From Owenia fusiformis (taxonomy: Eukaryota > Annelida > Polychaeta > Sabellida > Oweniidae), in contig CAIIXF020000012.1 in NCBI GenBank assembly GCA_903813345.2, forward strand, positions 12,880,932-12,944,931: 64,000 nucleotides of DNA, in the 5' to 3' direction. Shown here piece by piece: positions 36,701-46,412 of this stretch. Position 1 is the stretch's first letter; the number at the start of each line of letters is the position of its first letter. A program made the translations under genes and the position numbers. The notes under the pieces were generated by a model, which did no database searches, was not told the DNA's origin, and saw only the letters and a program-made list of their open reading frames with translations.

Positions 36701-39700
36701 TATGATATCAATAAAAAGCTCCGCAGAACGCATATTCTTGTTGCTACGGCAATCGTTTTATCTAGTTATAAATGTGATATAGCAAAACGAAGCCTACATC
36801 TTGATCTTTATTTTTTGTGTGAATTGTATATTGTTTCCTTATCAAATAATTTTAGAGCATAATTAGACTCCAGATGAAATCTGGAGTCTATTGTTTTTGC
36901 CTGTTTTCTTATTAGACTCCAGATTGAAAATCTGGAGTCTATTGTTTTTGCCTGTTTTCTTATTATTCCTTTTTCTTTCTTTCTTTCTTCTTCCTCCTAA
37001 CAGATTTTCTCTCCAACTATAACATCTTACTTAATCCAACCTACATGGTTGACTAGGGAATGTATCTGGCTTTCTGGGAAATTAGGTCAAATTTTTATCT
37101 AGGTCGAAGGTCAAGAACTAGGTCAAATCTTACATTTTCAACATTCTTCATCATATCTTCGTCAATATTCTTCGTAACTCCTTCATCTTTTTTTCATCGT
37201 GTAGCTTAGAAAAAGGCGAATCAAAGATATGACATCAGAATTTTGATTACTCTTACCGATTTTGAGAAATGGCGTCTGGAAAGTAGGTCAGAACAAAAAG
37301 TTCTCCAAATTCAACATATGAGTTATGAAATAAGTGTAGAATGATCTCAGGAATCCGAATCTGCAAACTAAATTTGGATCGGACTTCTGGGTCGGAAGTT
37401 ATGGCGTTTTGAAAGCTCAAAAATCGCTAAATTTGGTGCCCATGTTAAGTCAATGGGAAAAAAGACTTTTTCGAAGTGTAAAATACAAGATATAGACTGA
37501 GTACAGATTAACATAATGAATGCTTATAAAAGAAGGGGACCTCAAAAGCTACATAGCTTCAAAATTTGGACACCAAAATGCCTAGGTGAAAATCTAGGTC
37601 AAATTCATAGTTTTTCCTTATTTTTACGATTCTGACACTACACTTTAATAATTTACTTCAAAATTTTGTATACAGGTAGCAAAGAGTGTGCTAATAGCGT
37701 TAGCTTTTTGCCGTCAGAAAGTATTTTGTCCCACTTTTGAGATATGGTGTCTGAAAGTAGGTCAAAATAAAAAGTTCTCCAAATTTAACGTATGAGTTAT
37801 GAATTAAGGGTAGGATTTTCTCAGGAATCAGAATCTTTAAACCAAATTTCGATCCAACTTCTGATTAGATAGTTATAGCGGTTTAAAGTCTCGAAAAGTC
37901 GATGTGATGATATCCCCATGTTAAGCCAATGGAGTCGAAGATAACATTCTTAATAGTTGTCTAAATGTCTATATTCTAGCTGACTTAGCTTGTTCTGAAT
38001 GACTCAGCTTACAAGTATTTGGATGACTCAGCTTGAAAAAAGTCTGAAATCTGGAGTCTTAAATTGAACTTGTTCAATTTACATGTCTAGTTATTATTAC
38101 TTCTGGGACACCCTGTAGAATTGCAACAATTCATATGCCGTAAACATAAGTATGTATGTTTTACAGGATAACCATATACCACAAAACACCTGAGGGGTAT
38201 GAGTATGTTGTTGGAAGAGCTACAGCCAACTGGTTTGGAGCCAAAGGGTACGTACCGCCAATATTTCATTTCATGTTTTGCTTCAAGACCAACTCACTCC
38301 ACTCCACTCCATTCCAAACAGATGCCCAGCTATGATGGACTCAGATAGCCAATGTAGGAGTTGTTTAAAATGATAGGGGTGTCTTCGTATGTATTTTGTT
38401 TAAGTTATTTTCCATGAGACAAGACAAAACGTCGTCAATAATAACTTATTTCATGGAAGTTCGTCTAGAACAGACTTATGTAAAGACAAAGAAGTATTTT
38501 GAATAGTTCCTCTTACACACATGAGACTCATTTTTAATAATTCTATTTTAACACATATAGGCGAATTCCACAGTACTGTTATATCAAATATGTATTTGAC
38601 TTGTATGAAGTAAATTAGAGTAGTTTTATTCCGGTTATATGGGGTAGATAGTATAAAGTAGTATCATTCACTTTTTTGTAAGTAATGCAATGTTAATGCA
38701 ATGCAATTTATATATTTAAGGCAATCTCTCTTATATAGATCATTATTCGAGCACTACCCTCGGTCTATGGCTAGACTGAGCACAATGAAGATTGAAACCC
38801 CGTTCTTCATTTTTTACACAGGAGATCCTGGAGATGATAACTTCCAAATACAGATATCACACAACGGTTTGTAGGCAGAAATACTTTATATTTGTTATTC
38901 TCATATATTTCAAATATCTCAGTACAGTACATAGTACCCCGGACAGATTGAATGATGCAGTCGTGTTTTTACTCTATATTTATAATGGAGCAACCATTCT
39001 TATTGAAATTTTCAAGATTTATTCTAGAGCCAATTTCCAACATGGGAAATAAATATTTTATCAAAATTTTCAATTTTATGATTTTTCCAGGCTTTTTTCA
39101 AAAACACTCCACTGTCAATAAAAAACAGGTTTTCGCTTGTAAACTTAAGTCACTCTGCAGGGTTCGTACACCTTTTTCAAAATGAAATTCCCTGACATTT
39201 CCCTGACATTTCCAAGCAAGAAAGAAAATTTCCAGATCAAATTTTGCATGCACGGCCTCATAAAAAGTCTCAAACAACTGTAATATTTAAAATACAAGAC
39301 TTATTATGAAACATTGTGGGTTCTCCTTTAGCACCATTTCTCATGACTTAATTCACCAATTTATATATATATTTCCTTATTGATATTGAGTAAAACAAAT
39401 TCTTGATAAGCTGTATAACATTGTGTATAATCACTTTCGAATTCTATTTTTCAGACTTTAACCAATGTGACGATAACAAAATGTCCCCATGTCTAAATGG
39501 TGGCACTTGTATTGATGGTCATATGAACTATACGTGTATTTGTAAAATCGGTTACCTGGGAGATCGTTGTGCCGAGAGTAGGTATAATACTAGAACATCC
39601 CTAACACAGTGGTTCTGAAAGAGACAAAATAGAAAGAAAAGGGAAAAAAGCTTTTGCAAGCAACATACAGCAAAAATATTTTTGTGAAGACAGACTTCAG

Positions 39701-42700
39701 ATTTCCGTATTGCAAACCTGGTCTGTATATATGCTGTCGTGAAGACCGTTAAAAATCTACTAAACACACATTTCTTTTGTATTGTAATATATTGAGACAT
39801 TTATACACCCTTGGTATACGCAGCTAACGAAAATTGACCGGTACGGGTCAAAAGCTGGACCGGTACGGGTTAACGGTTTTTATTTGAATTTAAAACAGCC
39901 AAAACTTGCTCAATATTGACTTCCTCGTGTCTAATTTGAAATATATGATGCCTCCCGATGCTTTTAAGTACCCCAATTTTTTACAGATTTTTAAACGGAC
40001 CAAAACTCTCTAAATGCGTTTTGAGAGAGAAAAGAGCATAAATGCGCATTTAGAGAGTTTTGGTCCGTTTAAAAATCTGTAAAAAATTGGGATACTTAAA
40101 AGCATCGGGAGGCATCATATATTTCAAATTAGACACGAGGAAGTCAATATTGAGCAAGTTATGGCTATTTTAAATTCAAATAAAACCGTTAACCCGTACC
40201 GGTCCAGCTTTTGACCCGTACCGGTCAATTTTCGTTAGCTGCGTATACCAAGGGTGTTTATAGTTGCAAAGAAAAGAAATGATAAACCATAATAATTAAG
40301 TTAAATAAGGTTAAACAATGAGCGAATGAATGTTTTAGAGGTGCGCCCATCCTGTTCGATTGGTACTCCTTGTAGCAACCACAATCAAAAGTGCATTCAA
40401 CTGAATAACACTCACCACAGGTGTGACTGTATTACCGGATATAACGGGCCCAACTGCATGGAAAGTAAGTCTTTTCTGTCTGGAAAAAAGTAAATATATA
40501 CCAGTAGTATGAGATTCGACATACGAATCATATTGGATATTAAGTTTACCAAATAATTTTTTTCAATAATCCCAGAGGCACTCGATCACTTGCATGTACT
40601 CACGTTTTACAGTTTTGAATACAATATACATTGAATAATTATCCTGGTATATATCATTTTTGCTCCTGAAATTGAAGACAACTGTACCTCCGTTTTATAC
40701 ATTTGATTACTTTAGGTGTGTGCGAACCAAATCCATGTTTGAATGGAGCTGAATGTATCATCGTGACAAAAGCAAGATGTATATGTGAAAATGGCTACAG
40801 AGGGCCCTTCTGTCAATCACGTAAATAAGATTATAATATTATATGATCACTAATGTAATGTAAAGATCTCAAACCCTTGTTCAATAAACAATTGTCCCAA
40901 ATGTACTGATACATTCAATTATAATTTGGCAGTTAGCAGTGCATATGTTTTATATGCATATGTATATCTCAATAGGAGTATGATGCACGTGCAATTTCTC
41001 CATGTGTATGTATAGCAGGTTCATTCTACATTAATAATGCAAACAAGACACTTAAACATTGCTAGAATAGTGTAAAATTGGTAAAGGGCATAAGGATAAC
41101 ATATGCACACATATAACCAGGGGCGTAGCCAGCTTTCAGTCAGGGGGGGGGGGCGATCGCCAAAAAAATCGTTTTCAGTCAGGGGGTGCGATTTTGGCAT
41201 AAATTGAGTTAGAAGCCTCAAATAAAAAGCTCTTTTCTTCTATCTCATGGTTTCATTTTTATTGGTAATGGAGGAAGGGGGTGTCCCGATTGCACTGGCT
41301 ACGTCTATGTATAACATACGATACATATACTGCATAACTAATGTCATTTATTCCAAAATTGTCTATGTATTGCAGATGTGTGCCAGGTTCAAAATCCATG
41401 TCGGAATGGTGGTACATGTATATCTATCACAAGATGGCCAGGATATGATTGTACGTGCACTAGTGGATACCGCGGAGATACCTGTAGCGCAGGTATATTC
41501 AACATTATAATGCAAACAATACACTAAAACATTACTAGTGTAAAATTGGCAAAGGGCATAAGGAAAAAAGCGACACACATAACATTACAAAACATACAGG
41601 GTGTTCAGGAAATAAAGATAATAATGTCATAACTTTGTATTTGTTCATGGATTGCATTGAAAGTTTCAGAGATTATAGTTTTAACATATTTTAACTTATT
41701 GTTGGAGTTTCAGCTTCAGGCAATTCGATTGGTTGATTCTGTGGTTGTCATAGCAACGCGAGTAGCGCTAAGGCGGGGCAGGTGGAATAACTGCAGTATA
41801 TGTGCATGTTTTAAATGTTTTAAAAATAGATTCTATCATGTTTATGACTTAAAATGGGTGCTTAAACATAGTTATAACTATAAGCCTGAAATTCTTTGCC
41901 AATTTATCAATTTATTCTACATAATTTCCTCCATTTTAGACACAAACTCTTTGCCTCTTGAACCTTCTTCTAATACTTCACAGACTTCTTCTTGACTGGC
42001 ATTTCCTGAAGTCTGTTTAACAAATGTGAATGTATAGCATGAGTATTCCCAAATGCATGTCCTCTTAAGTCCCGTTTTGATTCAGCAAATAAGTATAAAT
42101 CATTTGGCGCTAGGTTGGGTGAATAAGGTGGATGCTCGAGTTGCTCTAATCTCAGCTGCTTAATTTTATAGTGATTATGGCAGCAATATGGGAGGGAAAT
42201 TGTCCAAGTGGAAGAGAAATTGCATCCCGGGTCACTTTCTATGTAATGCCTGCATTAAGTCATGAAAGTCCCATTGAATATCATTAAAAAATCATTTATT
42301 TGACTTTTACATCATAAAACAAATTATTAGAAGAATTTTATCATGGAGATGCACCAAGAAGGCTTTAAATATGGAGCCAAAATCGGTTTGCCATGCGCTA
42401 AATGTTACACATAAACTACTGCAGTTATTCCATGTGCCCCGCCTTAGCGCTACTCACGTTGCTATGCAAACCACAGAAATGACAAATCAAATCGCTTGAA
42501 GCTGAAACTCCAAAAGTAAGTTTGAATATTTTTAAACTATGATCCCTGCAAATTTTATAGAAATCCATGAATAAATAAAAAAAGTTATGACATTATTATC
42601 TTTAGTTCCTGAACACCCTGTATGTACATATAGTGCCAAGTATTTTTTCTTGTTGAGGTAAACCAAGCCAGAAATGTCACTAGAGACATTGGCTTGTATT

Positions 42701-43901
42701 TTATGACACATTGTATTATAATATATTTATCTATATAATGTATTGTAAATGTGATGAATATGAAATAAAATAACAGTAACAAAAAATGCCTTTGATTCAA
42801 CCACTGGTGCCCAGTTCAAAAATGTTTGCTCCGAGCCAGTGTGTAAGAACCCATTCTTCATTTCAGTGCGCAGTTATTACAAGAAAAAGCCTCAGCCATT
42901 GGGAAGTCGAGTAATTGCAGGAATTGTTTTCGCCAGTTTGTTCGGAGCAGCTGCAATAATTGTAGCGCTTTTCTTCATAATAAGAAGGTGAATAAATAGT
43001 CAGTAATTTAAATATTATGTCCGAATTACCCTTTTCTTCATCTTACTTATTTCTCTTGTGTAGCTACTAATACTAATCAATGGGATTTGGTACCAATACA
43101 TGGCCAAATGCTAACTTAGATATGATAGAGTTGTGAATAGACGACTATTAAGATTTTATTTAAAATTACAGATACAGAAAACCCCCATCATCACCTTACA
43201 GGGAGCCTAATTCAATCGGATATGGTACCCATACATGGCAAAATGCTAACGATCATATACATCCACCAGTTCGAGACCACCCGACATTGACTCCAGAGCA
43301 AACGCATAGAGCGGAAATACGAGGCATGCTTCGTGACCTTGGCAGAGAGGGTAACCAATCAAATGCAAACAGGATTGATCACAACAGCACAAGCCAACCA
43401 ACCACGAGGGAGCTCAATCCTATACGATCAGTAAATCTTGATAATAATTCACTGCCAGTTCGATATGACCCTAATGGTTCCCCACCCGACTATACAGAAG
43501 CTTTGGATGATAGATACAAACTCCCGAGCCCGGAGATAACCGAAGAACCACCGCCTTCATATGACACGGTTCACCTCAATGCGTTAAGATTAGAGAATGA
43601 TTTCTACCCCCGAGCGTTAAATAATGAGCATAGCAATGCGAGCTCGAGTGAACAGCGAACGTTGAGAGGAGGAAGCACTGAAAATAATAATAACGAAGAG
43701 CTGAATAGTGATGTACAATCGCCGCAAACGACAGATCAGTCAGACTCTCCACGTTCACCTGGAAATAATACTCAAATCAATCTTAATACTTTGGCTATGC
43801 CAACAAGGAACATTCATGACACAACAGTAAATACCGTCAATAGTAATCCAGCAGTAATTGATAACGTCCCAATTGAGGACTTAGAAGAAACAATACTCTA
43901 A
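33751..43901 (+). CDS. Single-pass membrane protein: CUB-like region, four EGF modules, PPxY tail
   Basis: Ten exons: 33751-33868, 35628-35880, 38167-38247, 38781-38866, 39455-39577, 40339-40464, 40716-40820, 41376-41492, 42867-42987, 43172-43901. They total 1860 bases and close in frame (619 residues). Residues 1-37 form a signal peptide and 40-178 a CUB-like beta region (weak). Four EGF modules follow at about 180-336, each with six cysteines, one per exon with phase-1 introns on both sides. TM is about 352-375 (VIAGIVFASLFGAAAIIVAL), then an RR stop-transfer. The 240-residue cytoplasmic tail is Asn/Ser/Pro-rich and has PPDY (481-484) and PPSY (504-507), which are WW-domain ligand motifs used by NEDD4-type ubiquitin ligases. 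A cell-surface adhesion or signalling role is inferred; no ortholog is recognised. The acceptor at 38781 is weak: it was chosen over a better one at 38822 because only it keeps phase. Confidence 0.8.
34411..35510. mobile_element. Long-TIR mariner-like miniature element
   Basis: The ends read ACGAGGGGTGATCCAAAAGTC and the reverse complement of GACTTTTGGATCATCCCTCGT. Inverted similarity continues about 200 bp inward, to GGACCCTGCCACCCGGAACGG on both arms. The interior lacks a transposase. It lies in the first intron of the EGF-protein gene. Confidence 0.75.
35990..38117. mobile_element. Mariner-like miniature element split by a Helitron-like insertion
   Basis: The left end TACAGGGTGTCCAAAAAGTA and right end TACTTCTGGGACACCCTGTA form terminal repeats bounded by TA. 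The arms extend more than 150 bp (GCTCTAAAATT, GTTCTGCGGAGC shared). The right arm is cut 27 bp from its end by 36863-38090. No intact transposase is seen. It lies in intron 2 of the EGF-protein gene; exon 3 starts only 50 bp beyond its right end. Confidence 0.8.
36863..38090 (-). mobile_element. Isolated Helitron-like element inserted in a mariner arm
   Basis: On the minus strand: CTAGACATG (38090 downward), palindrome AAATTGAAC/GTTCAATTT, AAGACTCCAGAT, GAGTCATCC minisatellite, core repeats, the GACCTAG/TTGACCT block, then two hairpin modules and terminal CTAA (36863-36866 on the plus strand as TTAG). Flanks are GCATAA and TTATTATTAC. Removing the insert restores the mariner arm. It is the same subfamily as array unit 16206-17826. 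It lacks the GGATA microsatellite. Confidence 0.85.
39806..40256. mobile_element. Near-perfect foldback element in the EGF1-EGF2 intron
   Basis: Two arms of about 210 bp are reverse complements with only a few mismatches, around a loop of about 25 bases near 40020-40045. The ends read CACCCTTGGTATACGCAGC and its complement, flanked by TTATA-type sequence on both sides (possible target duplication). ACCGGTACGGGT occurs twice in each arm. Confidence 0.85.
40940..41015 (+). pseudogene. Decayed relic of an EGF exon
   Basis: The stretch before 41016 resembles the end of the EGF4 exon (41376-41492): ATGTATATCT, GATG(T)CACGTGCA and the exon end GTATAGCAG|GTTCATTC against CTGTAGCGCAG|GTATATTC. The downstream intron is also duplicated: AATAATGCAAACAAGACACT...GGTAAAGGGCATAAGGA (41033-41095) against about 41507-41565. 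Cysteine codons and frame are lost. Similarity is patchy, so the exon part is tentative; the intron duplication is clear. Confidence 0.45.
41118..41308. mobile_element. Miniature element with CAGGGGCGTAGCCAG end
   Basis: The left end CAGGGGCGTAGCCAG pairs with CTGGCTACGTC at the right. Internal TTTCAGTCAGGGGG is repeated. A run of ten G lies near the left end. hAT-type end by general resemblance. Confidence 0.55.
41595..42622. mobile_element. Mariner-like element with long terminal repeats
   Basis: The ends TACAGGGTGTTCAGGAA and TTCCTGAACACCCTGTA are bounded by TA. Arms of about 200 bp share AGATAATAATGTCATAAC, GGAGTTTCAGCTTC and CCCCGCCTTAGCGCTACTC inverted. The centre carries a minus-strand remnant of mariner transposase (41970-42154). 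It lies in the intron between EGF4 and the transmembrane exon. Confidence 0.85.
41970..42154 (-). pseudogene. Mariner transposase C-terminal remnant
   Basis: The minus-strand frame of about 60 codons reads HPPYSPNLAPNDLYLF, which matches the third catalytic Asp region of mariner DD(34)D transposases (family form SPDLAPxDYxLF), then a helical tail and a TAG stop. Nothing upstream encodes the first two catalytic Asp residues, so the fragment is non-functional. Confidence 0.8.
43060..43112 (+). repeat. Intronic copy of part of the last exon
   Basis: TTTGGTACCAATACATGGCC and AAATGCTAAC repeat the exon sequence at about 43200-43250 (TATGGTACCCATACATGGCA, AAATGCTAAC) with few differences. A local duplication of about 50-60 bp placed just upstream of the acceptor of the last exon. 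Confidence 0.7.
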
Positions 43902-44044
43902 CCTGAAATCGTATAAAAGAACATATATCCTAATTTATTGTGCTAACCATTTTAGGCAAAGCCCCGATTTAGAGGGGAAACACATATTTTCACAAATATA
44001 TTTTTTCATATAAATCCCGATTTTGTTAATGCAATCCAAATTTT

Positions 44045-44050
44045 AATAAA
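44045..44050 (+). other. Candidate poly(A) signal for the EGF-protein gene
   Basis: AATAAA 144 bases after the stop codon. A second AATAAA at 44255-44260 is an alternative. Confidence 0.4.
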
Positions 44051-44260
44051 TGTTCAATGAGATACCCCCGTCTAGCATAAAACGATCTCTTAACGACACC
44101 TCATATTTATATATTTGATATTTTTCAACATATCCTTTATTTTAATAATGATATTAATGATGTCAGTTACAAGAGCAATCCTTTATATTACTCAGATAAG
44201 CTGATTTGGTAGCGCTGTTTTCATATCATACTTCTATACCATTACAAAGTTTGTAATAAA

Positions 44261-46412
44261 TATAGTAAAGAAAATGGAAGGATTTTTATGAAGTGTCCGA
44301 CCTTTCAGATGAGTAACGATCCGAAGGTGTACAGTACATGCAGTAGAACACTCTAAACAGGGAATCAGATCTTGCGAGCGAGCTAAAAGTCCCCGATAAA
44401 TCGGATTACGTATACCGCCGTGTTTACATTAGGGGATTATAAGAGTTTATTTTTATTTAGGTATGCAAGCTACGTATATCAATATTAGGCCTTCATTCAT
44501 GTACTCGTGTGCATGTAATCAGCATGCCCTTCAATATTATGTAAACCAGGCTATTCAAGTACTACATAATGTACACTATTTATGTGTGTACTACATGGGA
44601 ATAAAATTCCCTGGGAAACAAAACACAAATACTTTTTATATGTTCAAAATGAGCCATTTGATTGATGCATACACTAAATAGCTTCATACAGTTGGGGACA
44701 TAAATAAATGACAGGTGGATTTGCTGAAGTGAGGATTTCCCATGTTAAAAATAAGAGAATTTACAAGAGGCCATACATCAGTGGATGAGATTATACAAAA
44801 TGTAAAATATACAAATTTTAAGGGATATATATCTAGACAATATTTGAAATTATGGGCTTTCAGACCACCATAATTAGGAAATGGTGATCGAAAATCGACC
44901 TGTCATTTATTTTTGTCCCCAACTGTAAATAACATCTACAAAGTATATCTAATAGAAATTTTTAATTTCAATGGTCAAACTTACTTGGTCACGATTATAC
45001 GGGGAATCAACACGGAACGAAGATTGTTCACCTTCCTGGCTTACCTTTGAAGCCTGTACCTGGTAATCTCTTTATATAGGTTAGCGAGAGCGGTGCGCCT
45101 GCGCAGTTTTAAACTTTGGCGCACACTTTAACACAATTTGTTTCAATGGTTAGAATATTTTTTGGCTCACATTTTCATTGTCCCATTTAGACTTAAGAGA
45201 CTTAACACTAATTGAAGATGTCTTGATAATTGTTTTGAACTTATTTTCGAATTTGGCCGCTGTGGAATGATCGCATAGCAACTGATGCGAATGTATTAAG
45301 TATGCGGTTATGTGATGTCATGTAAACATTACCATAATTCATAACATTATTGTTAGAGATTCATTAAATAATTTTAGCTATACACACATACCACGATCGT
45401 GACATGGAGCATTGTTTAAATGTAACGGGTTCAAGTTACTTAATATTATGAAGTAATTTTTGAGGTATTGTTTAAATATAAAGTCACGAGTTAAAAAGTT
45501 ATTTAATGTGAGGTAATATAAGTTGTTACGATTTTGTACATTGAACCTCTTAATTCCTGTTGTAATGTAAGGTGGTAAGACTGTATGATTTAACACACAT
45601 ATCCAGGGATATAGTCTAACTGAATAATAGGCTTATTGAGAGTCATGGATTGAAGTCATAGGTGTAATATGATTGTGTTCTATATGCTTATTCCACGACC
45701 TTTAAACCATTTTATGTGTTATTTACGTACTGTGTTAATATGGAGAAGACGAATTGGATTAAACAAAATGGTTCGCATGTACATGTTCCATCGTTTATTT
45801 ACACGCATTGCACAATATGACAGTGTTGTTTTTCAATCCAGATAGTAATGGTAAAAATTTATTTTTACATTTATTTTTTGAAAGGTTTCATTTTAGAAAG
45901 CTATTTTGTATTTAAGGTCTATAACCCAAGTTTATAACCTTGAAATAATACCACTGTCAACTAATATCATTTGCAATTAAACAGATAACTTAATTAACAC
46001 ATAGTCTACAGGCTGCTTCGATCATACTGAAAGTTTAATCTGAAATGTAGTTGGTTTCAATTTAGGACATGTTTGCCATTGGGCTGGTACTTTAAACCTC
46101 CTAATCGATAAATTATGTTCACAACACAATGTAGCCTTCAATTTACGTTTCGTCCAATCAGACTCCATGTTGATAAGGTTTGTCGTGACGCCCCTACATG
46201 AACCTTTGCTAGCAATTGTTGATAAACCTACTAAATGAACTTTGTAATACTAACCAAGTATCATGAATGTACTTAACTAAGGCATCGTGAAAAACAACAC
46301 GTCAACGTTCAGATATTGATACATATAAGTTCCTATACGAGAAAAAAGAAGATAGACAACCGAGAATATTAGAATCAGATTGCAATCGCAGAAGTACGCT
46401 GGTAATAATAGG
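44261..46412. other. Intergenic stretch upstream of MIOX
   Basis: Apart from the miniature element at 44687-44927 no gene is seen. Open frames are short and AT-rich. Confidence 0.45.
44687..44927. mobile_element. Tc1/mariner-type miniature element
   Basis: The ends TACAGTTGGGGACATAAATA and the reverse complement of TTATTTTTGTCCCCAACTGTA, with ATGACAGGT pairing with ACCTGTCAT. TA at both borders. 241 bp, non-coding. Confidence 0.8.

Noticed and set aside
38822-38866. Exon 4 of the EGF-protein gene starting at 38822 after TTTTTTACACAG
   Set aside because: The splice signal is better, but phase 2 from the previous exon would give an immediate stop; the start at 38781 keeps the frame.
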